A DNA stretch of 64,000 nucleotides from Limnoperna fortunei (GCA_944474755.1 OX104120.1:36932067-36996066); one strand, 5' to 3'. Counted from the first letter of the stretch, positions 1-12,756 are shown. Program-made: numbers and translations. Notes: a model not told the origin generated them from the letters alone.

Positions 1-3000
1 TGTCGTACAACTTCAACTCAATGAAGAGTTTTGTTGAGATTTTGATGTTTAAGAAGGAACGTCTTTTAGGCCACACAAAATTAATTTTAAGGTACTCAGG
101 CCAAATTTTTCAAAAATAGATGAGGGAGGGAGGCTTTTTTTTTATCATTTTATTGGTCTAAAATCAGACGAGGGAGGCATTTTTTTATTTGTTATCTTGC
201 ACAAAATTTAACTGGTAAAGATCTCAATCGATACATCAAAGAATTTCTATATTAAACATTCATATTTGTATATGAAATGTATTTAAAGGTTATTACATAA
301 AAGAACCCCTTTTAAATTGTTAAATTGTTGATGCAACCTGGGTTATAGTAAAGTGAAATTGAGGGGAGGGGGGCAGGGATCGTCGCAATGCATCTAGATG
401 CGTATTGAACACGTCTTTGCAGCAACTAATGCATACTAGTACAGTTATCGGATGTTTACGAATTTCAGTCGTGTCAATTTCCTCTCCAATGCATTATAAC
501 ATATACAAATGGTGATCTAAATTAACCGGTTTCATCAGATTTTCTACAGGTAACAATTATTTGGGCAGCAAATGTTTTAATTAGGATATTTATTAGACAA
601 TAAATACATTCATTTTAATACATTTCAATTCGATTATCTGATTGATATACACTAGATTTAGGATCTGAAAGACTTTACTGTGTCTGTGGTCAGGTTCAAC
701 CTTTCTGTTGAAATTGATTGTATAATATTCTAAATTACAAATAGTTCATTCTAATTTAATTTACAAGATTATGCTTGGGTATAAAATTAGAAAAAAAACT
801 GATTATTTTATAAAGAAAACAATGATAATTTGTTGGGTGGAAAATTTGTTTTGAATGTCAGCATCTGCATTATTTTGACATTCATTTCCAAGATGAGCCA
901 GACAAGAGTCTCTCTTTAATGGGGAAACATCAGCATGTTTCAAGGAATGATTGCAGTTCAATCATACTCCAGAAGACTGATAAAAATCTTGACCACTAGA
1001 ACAGCATAAAGCATATGTCGCAATATTGTATATTTTATAAAATGACATGTATGATTATGGGTCTGTGATTGAAGAAATTGGTTGTATGCAACCACTTAGC
1101 TTAACTGCAATATGTGGCACTCATGAAAATTGTTTGGGATTTGCCATTTTAAAAAAATGATGAGTCCAGGACTCACCATAAAAAATCCTATAAAGTATTA
1201 CTGAAAGGGTACATATTTTGTGTAATCAACACTTCCTACAGCTTTTAACCTAATCCCTAACACTTTCCAGAAGCAGATTGCACATATTATAGTTGCGACC
1301 TGCTATTATGGTATCGTTTTATGAGATGTTTCTATATTTTGGAACATCAAATCCTTCAGCTTTAAACCCAGATCCCTGAAACATCACAGAAAGATTGCAC
1401 ACGTATTGGTTGTACGCCTGCTATTATAGAATGTGTTTTCCCCATTTTTCCAGGATTGGGAACGTAAGTAAGTAAGTAAGTAAGTAAATTTTATTTAGAG
1501 TCGGATAATATATACATAGTAACAAACATATAACATAACGTCGTAATGTTTCAATGAGGGTACCAATTTTGTGTAATCAACTTCTCCAGCTCGCTACCCA
1601 GATCCCTGAAACTGCACCAAAAGATTGCACACACATATTTAAGTTGTGCACCTGATCTTATTTAAGGAATGTTTTCCCATCACATGTCCACGAGAACATC
1701 TTTCAGCAAATTTTATAGATGGTACCGTTTTTGTGCTATCAACTCTTCCTTTTTGTCACAAAACTGTAAACGATTCTCCGTTTGATAAAGCACTTGTTTT
1801 GCAACGCCGCCATTTAAGACAAACGATTTTTTTGTTTATTTTTCTCGGCTAGCCGATCTGAATAGTCGTGAACACGAACGATTCCGTAACCCTCCTTTAC
1901 TTTCAAACGCTTGTGTGCACTATGTATTCTTTCGGAAATTATCATTAAAGTAAGGAAAGATGTCCGATCTTTCCGAATGCAGTGGCGGGAAATTAAGAAG
2001 CGGATCGGACCGGATAATTTTTTTAAACGGAAACGGCCCCGCATTTCCGGATTTTTATTTTATTGAAAACCCGATAAAATAGGCAATGCGGCGGGGTGAA
2101 AACGGATGCGCGCGGGCCTGAGAACCGTAAATCTAATTTTATATGGCCTTAGGTTTTCAAGTATCGGTTAAACTTTTTTAACTATAAGCTAAGTATTTTA
2201 GCCGAGGCAACCTTGTTTTGTGTGATGTATAGGACATTTTACTGATGAGGCAAAGTTTTAAAACAATCCCTTCAGTGGTTTTGGAGATTTTTAAAGAAAA
2301 GTTTATGACGATAGGCCCCAAGTGATGGCAATAACTCACATGACCTTCAGGCCAGGTGAGCTAAAAAGGAATAATAGTTTTGTGTACATAGTATGTCCTT
2401 ATTAACTGCAAACTTTCATGGAATTCAGTTGTGTTGCACAAGACAAATATCACTGACAGATGTTAGAGTCAAAGAAAATATGCCCAACACAAATTTGTAT
2501 GATTATTTTGGCATTAAAAACTACAAACAAGTATTAATATTGTAAAATTTTATATAAATAATTAGTTAAGCACTATTTATGGTAAATGTTGTATCTTGTA
2601 TTTTACAAACAGGAACATTTATATGCACAAACAAAAGAGGCCTGAAAATTCGTTTGCACTGTTCACATTTGTTAAATCTTGAGCAAAAAATCTACCTATG
2701 TACATTTAAGCATTTGTGAACTTTGCATTTATTACCAATCCACAGTGGACATGGCTTACCATTTCTAGTAGACAATTTTTTTTTCCATATAAGACTTTCA
2801 AGTCAATTCATACATTGTATAACTAAGAAGAAAATATTTATAAGCAGAGGGTCTTGGGTCAACAGCTGAAGCTGAGCAAATTTTTTTATTACTGCTTACT
2901 ATTCAACATTTTGACAAAATAAGATGTCATTGGTGTGCTGGCCACTGTGAATGGGTGAACAAAATAGCAAAATAATTTGACATGTATTGTACTACTAATA

Positions 3001-4911
3001 TAATATATTCTTAAAATATTAAATTGTGTGTTTCAGTCAATTTAACTATATTCAAAAGAAATGTATCAGCATGTTTTAATACTCTGTTCTAAACAAAACC
3101 TTGCTGTTACTCTACATAAATTTTATTAGAAATTGATCACATAGTTTTCAACCCGCTTGCGAAAGCCTCTATATTGCATCAAAAAATATCCAGCATTACT
3201 ATACACTGAAAAACAAAATTTTTTTTTTTTAAATAGAGAAAATGATGAATTAAAACAGGAAGTTGATTTTTTCAGCACAAAAGTTAAAAGCTTATATGAA
3301 AATTAACAGTTGCACAAAATAATTTTTGAAAAATCTTATTTGTTCTCTTTTTCTAATGTTGACAACAGATAAAAGTGAGCGACGGTGAAAAGTTTAATAT
3401 TATATAGATTAGATGATACATCATAAAATTTGCTGAATGATTTGTATTCAATACAGCTTTATATCTATGTTTTTTCATTGGCTATTGAGCAACAGCAATA
3501 AAGATATTGAGCTACCTTAATTAGGACTGCATGTATTTTACAACAGAAAAAATATTTTAAAAAGATATTTAAAAATAATTACCCGGTAGAAATCCAATAG
3601 ATTTTGTTATCGACTACCTAAGCAATGATCAGCTCTATATCTTGGGTTAAGATACCGATAAAGATATTGAGCTTCCTCAATTCAGACTTAACAACAGACA
3701 AAAATGTTCAAGAAGATATTAAAAAATCATTAGAAAGTAAATAGATTTTGTTGCAGACTACAGGTTTTGCTTGCAACAAAAGTTAAAGAATGGAGGTATA
3801 TATTTCTAAAATAAGCAGTATTATGAAAATTTTGTATATGAATGTTTGCTAATAACCAACTTGTCATCTCTTATAACTTATCATCTGATCAACAAATTCT
3901 CACATCTGAACAGCCACAACATAAAGTTATCGAAAAAACAGTGGATAAACATTAACAAATCGTGCACATACAAGTCATAAAACAGTTATAACAAAAAATT
4001 AATACTGAAATTAATATATGGAGTGTAACACCAATATGCTACTTTCTATTACAGATAAAACATTTATAGTCCAAAGTTTCATTAAATGAACATGGACATG
4101 TGGTTTTTTTTCTTTAAAGTTGTTCAAACTGATGAACTATTTACGAACTATATAAATAGAATAGCTTAAATGAACACTACAAATAGACAAAATTACAATG
4201 CTTAGTTTCTTATATATAAAATATGAACTATTTTTCTGTATTTGTTGTTGGTTTTGTTTTTTGTGTTGGTCTTTCTATTTTTTCATTTGTATTAATTGAT
4301 CTGTGTGTATGGGTGCTTAATGTCCTTCTAGCTGTGTGCAACTATGTTCAGGACAAAATAAAAATAAAAAATCAACCACGGAGAAGGGATGGACCTACTT
4401 GCAGTGAATTTGAGACCTATGTAGATAAATTTGTTTTAACTATAAAACATGTATACTTGAAAAGCTGAAATTTATGTAAATGTATAGTTACACATCTTGT
4501 ATATATTTTTCTTCTTTATGTTTTAATTTAAAATTCAATCAATATTTTTCCAAATATCTCTTTAAAGATAATTTTTTGTGCTGTTCCAAAAAAGTTATGG
4601 AGCTGTTAGCAAGTCCTGGAAATCTTCAGAATTGTTCCACTTAGAATTTGCATCTTGACCCAACCACCCACTCAAAAAGCACATTTTTAATGGTCCACAG
4701 ATAATTAATGTTAACCTGCTTTAATTAACTCTTCTAAAAAGCTGTATTATCTCCCTTTGTCTCTTGATTATCTATTATCATGACAAAAAACAAAAAACAT
4801 TGAAATACATGTAGATATAATCATGAATATATGAAATGACCAATAAAAGCCTCAAGCTTCTCATTCAATCATAAAAAAATATTAAATATCAGTGTGTGTG
4901 ATTTTGTTCTG
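1..4911. other. AT-rich stretch without a supported gene
   Basis: Both strands were read for spliced exons and none could be supported. The part next to 4911 should contain the 3' UTR of the minus-strand myotrophin gene, but no poly(A) signal could be chosen with confidence because T-rich runs offer several. A TAAG/GTAA microsatellite lies near 1464. An 81-codon ORF at 4223..4468 is discussed under the rejected items. Confidence 0.5.
1464..1488. repeat. (GTAA)n microsatellite
   Basis: About six copies of GTAA run into a stretch reading TTTTATTTAGAGTCGG. Short tetranucleotide runs of this sort often mark the end of a retroposon, but no body could be recognised on either side. Confidence 0.7.
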
Positions 4912-7900
4912 TCATTGCAAGAGTTTTCGTATTTCGTCTTTTTCTGCACAATCTAAATATGAAGTACCATCTGGTGAACAGCCATCTTTACTAGCACCCT
5001 GCAAACAATTTACATAAGAAATAAAGCCTTTTTCAACAGATGTTACAAAATGAAATAATAATTTACATTAATTATTAATTTACTAATCATGAGTTTGAGG
5101 TTATAAGAGTAAATCTATATTATATAACATGTATACTAAAATTAAAGTAACATAACACAAATTTAAAAGATTCATAATAAAACATTGCTTTTGTGTGTGT
5201 GTGTTTGATGGACATCATTCATCATATCTTATGCACATCAATTTTTTCTCCATGCAAATGATGAAATTTATATTTTTGGTAGTATATAAACCAGGGCGCA
5301 CCAGTGGGCGACTAAGTCGCCCTACTAGGACCTGAAGTCGCCCTAAGGCACCTCAAAAGCGAAGTCGCCCTGTTATTTCCATTAAGTCACCTGATGGTTC
5401 ACATAATATACTCGTAAATCTGGTCCAAATAATTCACCCAGACAGAAGAATTATTTCTGGGTTTAATGTTTTGTTATTCTATCTATCTTCTTTGGGAATT
5501 TTGCTCTGATAAACATGGCATGTTCATAACAAACTGTTAGGAATATTATGATATGCAAGTTAGAACTCATGAATGTAGTTGATGTCTACACATACATAAA
5601 ATTTGTGTTGATCTATTTTTATTTGTGAATACCTTGTGTGGCTACAAGTACTGAAGTAGATAGAAAAATAGTCCCTATATCTGGTGCTTTTTCATTGATT
5701 AATGATTAAGGTTATGTGCTGTTTGACATTGCATACCATGAATAAAAATGAAAAAGGAAGAAAAAAACTGAATCTAAGTGTGTTATGGATTAAAAACAAA
5801 AGAGAAATAATCCTGGAAATTGATGTAAATAATGAAAAATGTATGTAACTACTGCGAAATTAATTATTTGTACAGTCCCCCCGACTTCTCCCTAGTGTCT
5901 CCCTATCAGGGCCTGACTTCTACCTGTTTGGCTGCCAGGGAGAAGTCACTTCTCCCTACTTTTTTAGAGTGTGTTGACCCCTCATAAGCTAAAATTTATT
6001 TTTTATCATAGTATGTAAATGTAAATAGTAATTCATTTTCTTTCTTAAAAGTGTAAAATCTTTGACAGACTCCACTGCAGTCATTGTCATGAATGCCTTA
6101 AACGATGCTAGAACTAATAAGCATTACAGGCTGGTGATCAGTAAACTTAAGCATACATACATTTCTACTATATGGGCCTTGGTGACTCTGGTTGAGATAG
6201 TTTCTCTACTATTTAGAACATTGTTAGTCAACATTGAGATTGCGTTTTTGAGTCTCACTGTGTGCAGGGTGCACTCTACTACAATCTTAATTGATTGCCA
6301 GTTTTACCAAAGGTCAGGGATTTGTTTGGGTTTCCTGTCCCAATGAAAACTGCAAGGTATAGCTGAAAAATTGTTGAAAGTAGTGCTAAACAACAATCAA
6401 ACAAGCAAATATTTCTACTACAAACCTTTTGTAACAAAACTTTTACACTATCTATGTGACCTTCCCATATTGCTGCTAATAAAGGTGTAATTCCATGTTT
6501 ATCTTTTGCCTGAAATATACATTCAAAATGAAAACTAGAGTAAAAAACCTGTGAGCAATGCTGCTCACCATTGATACCCCCCGCTCACAATTACTTTGAA
6601 ATTTCAGGTGTTCTTAATTATGAACTTGAAACATTATCTAGTTACACGTGAAGGCGGAGTTGCAGATAAAACATGTAACCCTCCCCCATCCCCCAAAGAA
6701 TGGCATCCCCTATGTCAATGACAAAGTCCGTGTTTTTCTATGGGAAACCTCCAATAATATTCTGATCAAAATGTTTAATATCCGGTCAACAATGGCAATA
6801 TGTGACGAAGATTCTTTGTAAGTTCTAACAAATTCCATTCGGTGGAGTAGGAGAAGTTGCAAATAAAAGATGGGTATCCCCTTATCTCCATGACAAAGTC
6901 CATATTTTTCTATGGGAAACCCCAAATATCATTCTGATCAAAATGTTAAATATCTCCTGCACAATGGCACTATGTGACATGGATTCTGAGCAAGTTTCAT
7001 CAAATTCCATACAGTGGTGTAGGAGGAGTTGCAAATAAAAGAGATGGGAATCCGCTTATGTCAATGACAGTCCATGTTTTTCTATGGGAAACCCCAAATA
7101 TCATTCCGATCAAAATGATAAACATCTCCTGCACAATGGCACTATGTGACAAGGATTCTGTGTAAGTTTTAACAAATTTTCCATTCAGTGGTGTAGGAGG
7201 ATTTGCACATAAGAGATGAGGACCCCCTTAGGTCAATGACAAAGTCCATGTTTTTCTATGGGAAACCCCAAATATCATTCCGATCAAAATGTTTAATATC
7301 TCCTGCACAATGGCACTAAGTGACAAGGATTCTGTGTAAGTTTCATTAAATTCCATTCAGTGATGTAGGAGGAGTTGCACATAAGAGATAGGGACCCCAT
7401 TAGGTCCATGACAAAGTCCATGTTTTTCTATGGGAAACCCCAAATATCATTCCGATCAAAATGTTAAATGGCACTATGTGACAAAGATTCTGTGTAAGTT
7501 TCATCAAATTCCATTCAGTGGTGAAGGAGGAGTTGCAAATAAGAGAAAGAGTAAAGGACAGACTGACGGACGGACAGACACCATGATCACTATATACCCT
7601 CCCGCTTTTCAAGCGGGGGGTATAATAACCAACTAGCCAAGAAAACAGACATCTTTGTAGATGAGGGGTTGATCATTCATTGTCAAATATGGGATTCGGA
7701 ACACACAATGACAAAGTTAAGATATCACTGATCAGATGAATCAGCTACCGAGACCACAGATGAGCCCATCCCTTTAACTGCTGTACCTAAGGCAGATGCA
7801 ATCAAAGGTGTATGTAATGGTTTGCCCAAACTTTGTCAAAACATCATGCTCTGTGTTTATTTGTACTGTACTATGTGTTTGTCCAAACTTCGTCTAAACA

Positions 7901-10900
7901 TCATGGTCTGCGTTTATTTGTACTGTACTAAGTGTTTGTCCAAACCAAACTTTGTCTAAACATCATGTTCTGTGTTTATTTGTACTGTACTAAGTGTTTG
8001 TCCAAACCAAACTTTGTCTAAACATCATGTTCTGTGTTTATTTGTACTGTACTAAGTGTTTGTCCAAACTTTGTCTAAACATCATGTTCTGTGTTTATTT
8101 GTACTGTACTAAGTGTTTGTCCGAACTTTGTCTAAACATCATGTTCTGTGTTTATTTGTAAAGTACCAAGTGTTTGTCAGAACTTTGTCTAAACATCATG
8201 TTCTGTGTTTATTTGTACTGTATTAAGTGTTTGTCCAAACTTTGTCTAAACATCATGTTCTGTGTTTATTTGTACTGTATTAAGTGTTTGTCCAAACTTT
8301 GTCTAAACATCATGTACTGTGTTTATTTGTACTGTACAAAGTGATTGTCCAAACTTAGTCTAAACATCATGTTCTGTGTTAATTTGTACTGTACTAAGTG
8401 TTTGTTCAAACTTTGTCTAAACATCATGTTCTGTTTATTTGTACTGTATTAAGTGTTTGTCCAAACTTTGTCTAAACATCATGTTCTGGATGATTAACAG
8501 TGTTTTACATTGTGACCATTAGTGTGTACACAATTTATTTATTTAGATTTTCTCTCAGTTAGTATTATGAACAGCGAAACCTGTTATCGTGCTGGACCCT
8601 GAATAACACAATCATTTTATATAACCTTAATGGTTACAAAATTAATATTCATGATCTACATTGTAACATATACTAAAATTATATTGTCAGTAAATTTTTT
8701 ATTTTTTAAAATTTTGAATTTCTACCAACATTTTGCTGATTTCTTGAACTAAATCTTAGTGTGACATAAAGAAAACTTAGTGTTGGATAAAATATTTTGC
8801 CTACCTTCCTACCCAGTCAAAAAATGGAGTCTGATATGGGTAAACAAAAATATTTTTAAGTCTGGCATCACACTTTTTAGTCAGGTGTCCCCAATTTACA
8901 TTCCAAGGACAGTACTATAAAAGTTCATAGCTGCTCAATCCACACAGCAGCTTAATGTGAATATATAGCTAAAGACCTCTTGATTTGTTATAGAAAGTCT
9001 GATTGCTGACCATAGTTAAATTTAACATTATTGGAGTATGGTTTGAAAATGACAAAAGCTTTATTATCCATTGCTACCAAATATTCCATAATTTATTCTA
9101 GTAACAGTCAAATTTGTTTCATGTTGGTCTATTCCTTTCACTGTTTATTTGCTGTTTGTAAACTGTCTGTCCTGTTATAGCTGAAATACTGCTTGCATGA
9201 CATTATGCAAACATTCAATCAATCAATCAATTTTCATCTTTTAAATTTGCTCCATCATTTATGCCAGAAGGGAAAAAACTTATCGATTCATTAATGTTTT
9301 AATGTCATCAAGCTACATCTCTGATTTCTGTATCTTGCTGTAAAGCATATATTCTGAACATTTATATGATCAGAGAAATTAAAGGATTAATTCCTTACAT
9401 CAACATTTCCACCTTGATCTACTAGATAACCTATGACTTCCGAGTGTCCATAATCTGCTGCATAATGTAATGGAGTTCTGCCTTCTATTTGTTCATTTAT
9501 TACAGCATTGCCCTGAAAATAGATACACACAAACAGTTGTTAAAGTCTTCTTTATTTAAACTGCACATAGATACCATACAGCTTGGTGGATTTTATTTTT
9601 TATACATGTCCATGTTGGGAACGGACACCATGCAAACTTGTAGCTGGTCTACCCTGCATGGGTAGTTGATGTTCTTTTCTTTGCTGCTTTGTCATAAACT
9701 TGCAAGTACTACATGGATATTCTACACAAAATAACCAATTTAACATTTAAGTTTTAGTTCACAATTTTTACAAAATTAAAAACACTAATAGTTTTTTAAT
9801 TTTTTAACTCTTGTCATACAAAATACATTTTAGAAACATATATTTTGTACTCAAACATGTCAATGTTCTAGGAACTTTTAACATTTTAGACTTGACACAG
9901 AAAATATAAAAATATCTTTTCAACAGCTCTCTCTAACTTCCCTAAAAAAAATTTGGAGCTTTTCTGACATGTCCTGTAAATAACTGGTCAGGTGTTTCAT
10001 CTATTGAATTTGCAATAGATAGATGAACCATACTACTGACTTAGTAATGTATCCAATAAATTTCTGATAGTTTTCTGACGTAAGTCTAGATAGTCTAACA
10101 CATTTTTGCAGGGCTCACGCTGGGTCAAAATTGTAGGGAGAAGTCACTTCTCTTTTGGGTGGTTGACAGGGAGAAGTGAGGATAGAACAGGGAGAAATGG
10201 GAGGACAACAGGGAGAAGTTGCATTATATGTCGCGAAAGCGTCCTGTTTTCTTTGTTTTTTTTTTAAATAAGTGTTGGCATTTGCACTCTTATTGTTATA
10301 TGGTTTTTTTTTAGCAGTTTAATTTATTAAGGGATAAAGTATCAAAGATTTGATTAACTATTCAGTATACTTATTTCACACATTTCCATAAATACATGTA
10401 TTAAACATAACAATAAAAAAAGAATAAACTGTCACAAAACTGTTCATTAAAATAAATGTTTGTCATTGGTACACAAATTGAATGAATTATAATGAAGTAC
10501 TATAAGAACTAGAAGTAGAAAATTACATCATTGTTACACATAATATATTATGTAAAATGGTAAAATTCACTATTAGAAGTATTTTACAATATTTCACTTA
10601 AATTTGTTTAAAGTAACTGACAAAATACTTTTTTACTACGTTTCTGTCATTGCAATACTTATTTCATACCTATCATAATTTGCAATCTCCTGTACCAAAT
10701 TCATATCCGCTCCGGAAATTTAATTTTTTTTGCACTGAATTGGTTTTCAGTCGTATTTTAAACCTACGCTTTATATACTTAATACAAATTAAACGGGTAC
10801 CAGTTGACTTTGTGGCGCGTAAACACAAAAACATGACGCGGTATCAAAAATATGACGATTCTTACCAAAATGGGAATAAAATTTTAAAGGCGACATTAGG

Positions 10901-12066
10901 CGATTCTACAAAATGATAGGGCGACTTAACTTCGCTTTGGAAGATGATCGAGGGCAAAGTGGGACCACGATAAAGCGACTTCTTCGCCCGAGTCGCCCTC
11001 CAACGCGAGCCCTGTTTTGTACTTGAATGGGAGCTTTGATGCCAGAGAATCCTTGGACTACAGTCCAGAATGCATGGTAGCTTTACTGTTGATGAATGAT
11101 TTTGAAGCATAACATATAACCAAACAGCTGACAGATGACCAATTCATTCCTTTTATTGTGGATTTATATTAGTTTGTTTGTTTGAATGGTGTTTAACGCC
11201 ACTTCAACAATTTTAAAGCTAAATCATGGTGTCCAATTTTTATTGGGGGTGGTGAGCTAGAGTAACCAGAGAAAACACCCTGAGTGGAAAATTGGCAATC
11301 CTTGTCAATTAAGATTGGAGTCAAGTACACCATGTCTGATATGAGACTTAAACCCCGCAACCTCATTGTTGACAGACCATGTGATCAATAGTGGACGAAC
11401 TACCTTAACAACTTGGCCTCCTGATTTATTTTAGAATAGTGATACCTTTTTGTATGTGAAAAGCTATCACCACTAAAGTTCACTTCCAAAAATGTATTGT
11501 GTGTTGTCATGCGAAAGCCTGGCAGAGGACCAACGTCGGTTACGTCTTTGCCTAGCATGATTGATCCCTTTTGTTATTAACAAAATGTATATCCTATTGG
11601 CATGGGGCCTAATCAGGGTTAGTGATGGAATTCTTTTTAAAAAATTATGTTTTGGCTCGACCATAAACAAAATATAAATATTTCTTTAATTTCAACTCAC
11701 CCCCTTCCCTAAAAAATGACTGGACCCCAATAAAAAAAGGCATTGTTCTAAATGTTCGAGTTTGTTGAAAGAGGAACAACCACAGGGGCTTGTAAAAATA
11801 GATTTACTTGCGCTTTCGAATAATACTGGGTTGATTTTGTTATAGTGTGGGAAAATCGACCAGTATCAATCGAAAGCGCAACTGTAAATCTATTTTTACA
11901 AGCCCCTTTTGGAACAACGAAGCTCACTCACCGTCACTGATTTTTTTTTACTTTGCATCTGTACTAGTCATTGACATTTACTAATATTCCATCATACCTG
12001 TTTTTCAACAAATCCCTGTACCTCTCCTAAATCTCCGTTCTTCACAGCCCACAAAAAATCTGTCAT
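4912..12066 (-). CDS. MTPN: Myotrophin (V-1), ankyrin-repeat capping-protein regulator; 4 coding exons
   Basis: Exons in transcript order: 12066..11998, 9512..9399, 6509..6426, 5000-side exon 4998..4912 (stop TCA on the plus strand at 4912..4914). All introns are phase 0 with GT..AG ends. The joined protein is 117 residues; vertebrate myotrophin is 118. It begins MTDFLWAVKNGDLGEV, and exon 2 carries the ankyrin hallmark GRTPLHYAADYGHSEVI (about residues 34-50). Exon 3 holds a second repeat, HGITPLLAAIWEGHIDSV, and the end, DEIRKLLQ, matches the family's C-terminal NQAIKALLQ. In the family this cytosolic protein binds CapZ and stops it capping actin filaments, and it has been linked to NF-kappaB dimers. 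Function here is inferred from that similarity. Introns carry SINEs, DNA elements and tandem arrays. The identification is very secure; only UTR ends are unknown. Confidence 0.95.
5292..5984 (+). mobile_element. CAGGG-ended non-autonomous DNA element, copy A
   Basis: It lies in MTPN intron 3. The left end begins CAGGGCGCACCAG and is rich in GGCGAC/GTCGCC motifs. The right end contains the short palindrome GGGAGAAGTCACTTCTCCC. Both end motifs recur, inverted, in the element at 10109..11014, which makes the two copies of one family. Possible target duplication TAAAC/TAAGC (4 of 5). No transposase ORF is visible. The right boundary is approximate. Confidence 0.5.
6173..6411 (+). mobile_element. 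tRNA-headed SINE, diverged full-length copy
   Basis: The order of parts matches the cleaner copies near 45.7 kb: a degenerate head (GGGCCTTGGTGACTCTGG), the B-box region (TTTTTGAGTCTCACTG), the conserved middle (AATCTTAATTGA, CAATGAAAACTG) and the tail (ATAGCTGAAAAATTG then CAAACAAGCAAA). It sits in MTPN intron 3 in the antisense orientation. An ORF across it is incidental. Confidence 0.75.
6574..7624. mobile_element. Element with inverted ends and internal 172-bp tandem repeats
   Basis: The left end reads ATACCCCCCGCT. The right end is a hairpin, CCCGCTTTTCAAGCGGG, followed by GGTATAATAA, so the termini are inverted relative to each other. Between them are about five copies of a 172-174 bp unit; the marker TTTTTCTATGGGA recurs near 6733, 6905, 7077, 7251 and 7424. 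The last unit leads into GACGGACGGACAGACACC. This architecture is that of tandem-repeat-bearing MITE or Helentron-like elements known from bivalves; the class assignment is inference. It lies in MTPN intron 2 (6510..9398). Confidence 0.65.
7815..8490. repeat. 57-bp minisatellite, about 12 copies
   Basis: The unit reads TTTGTCCAAACTTTGTC, TAAACATCATGTTCTG, then TGTTTATTTGTACTGTACTA. Copies differ by a few substitutions. Two copies carry an extra CCAAA duplication and one is a few bases short. It lies inside MTPN intron 2. No coding potential is evident. Confidence 0.9.
9176..9230 (+). mobile_element. 3' tail fragment of an (AATC)n-ended retroposon
   Basis: TATAGCTGAAATACTGCTT, then CATTCAATCAATCAATCAA. 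The same tail core occurs in the retroposon at 61060..61568, in the fragment at 33150..33207 and, with AAAC instead of AATC repeats, in the tRNA-headed SINE. It is a truncated insertion in MTPN intron 2, 167 bp upstream of exon 2 on the plus-strand map. Confidence 0.6.
10109..11014 (-). mobile_element. CAGGG-ended non-autonomous DNA element, copy B
   Basis: The ends are inverted: left CAGGGCTCACGCTGG, and right, read on the other strand, CAGGGCTCGCGTTGG (13 of 15 identical). The 5-bp direct repeat TTTTG flanks both sides (10104..10108 and 11015..11019). The interior shares the GGGAGAAGTCACTTCTC and AAGTCGCCCT motifs with copy A in inverted order. It lies in MTPN intron 1. The CAGGG terminus resembles hAT-superfamily ends; the 5-bp flank would fit hAT groups with short duplications. 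No transposase is seen. Confidence 0.65.
11172..11424 (-). mobile_element. tRNA-headed SINE, full-length
   Basis: In plus-strand order it starts with the tail (TTTGTTTGTTTGAATGG, TGTTTAACGCCACTT) and ends with the head region (GTGATCAATAGTGGACG, ACTACCTTAACAACTTGG, CCTCCTGA). It lies in MTPN intron 1 on the same strand as the gene. It is moderately diverged from the copies near 45 kb. Confidence 0.8.
11781..11910. mobile_element. 130-bp foldback MITE with an 8-bp target-site duplication
   Basis: The arms GGGGCTTGTAAAAATAGATT and AATCTATTTTTACAAGCCCC are exact inverses, and the inner arms CTTGCGCTTTCGA and TCGAAAGCGCAA continue the pairing. The exact 8-bp repeat GGAACAAC lies at 11773..11780 and 11911..11918. 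An 8-bp duplication with CAGGGG-like ends suggests a hAT-type MITE. It is located 83 bp beyond the end of MTPN exon 1, in intron 1. Confidence 0.75.
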
Positions 12067-12114
12067 TTTAATTCAATTTCTGTGACAGACTTCCCAGATT
12101 TTTCAGGCCGGAAA

Positions 12115-12192
12115 TCGCAATCAGTCACTCCTGATAAGGATATATAAGAAACTATTTTTAATTGGTCAACACGTCAAATGTTATCCAATAGA
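12115..12192 (-). promoter_or_regulatory. Candidate MTPN core promoter (TATA and CCAAT boxes)
   Basis: Reading the minus strand upstream of the MTPN start codon (12066) there is a TATATA at 12146..12141. CCAAT-type motifs lie at 12165..12161 and in inverted form near 12185..12190. A TATA box here would place transcription start near 12115 and give a 5' UTR of about 50 nt. These are short motifs in AT-rich DNA, so this is a suggestion. Confidence 0.4.
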
Positions 12193-12463
12193 AAAGATTT
12201 TAAGTTGCTCTGTTCAAATACTATAAAGTATAATGGCGGGAATTTCAAATTGATCGAAATTCTTTTTTTTTAAAGATTGAATATCTAATCATAATTTCAT
12301 AAAACAAAATGTAACATTCATTTGAAAACAAACAATTAAACTGTATTGACAACAACGGCTATGTTAACACTGGATATCCGAGTTGTGCAAACCTGGGACT
12401 GGCCTGTGCAAACTGACTTATTACAGGTTGGAAAATTTAGAACTTTAATTCCAGCATAAAAGT

Positions 12464-12756
12464 CAGGGGCGGATACAGGATTTTCGAAAGGGGGAGGCGT
12501 AAAAAGGGAATACCGGAAAAGGCAGGCCACGAACAAGGTTTTTATAGTGTTCAGTAACATTTTTTTGATACAGTATATACAACAGAGATATCATAATAAA
12601 CGAATTAGTACCGTTAATGCATTCATTTATGGCGAGGACGAGCGGAGATTACATTTTTGCCTTTGGCACTGGTTGTCACCCTCTTTTTTCCTTTCTTTTT
12701 TTAAAGGGAGGGGGCGTACGCCCCTACGCGGCCCCCCCCCCCTGGATCCACCACTG
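12464..12756 (+). mobile_element. CAG-GGCGGAT-ended DNA element with 5-bp target duplication, copy 1
   Basis: The left end is CAGGGGCGGATACAGG and the right end, read inverted, is CAGTGGTGGATCCAGG (13 of 16 identical). AAAGT flanks both ends. The interior includes CGAATTAGTACCGTTAATGC, found inverted in the copy at 16827..17260, and an 11-C run at 12732. There is no transposase, so it is non-autonomous. Ends of this type are typical of hAT-like elements; the 5-bp duplication would fit the hAT5 group (inference). Confidence 0.75.

Noticed and set aside
4223..4468. 81-codon ORF with a hydrophobic N-terminal half
   Set aside because: The hydrophobic part is what a T-rich run encodes in any case. 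No family is recognised, and it overlaps the likely MTPN 3' UTR region on the other strand.
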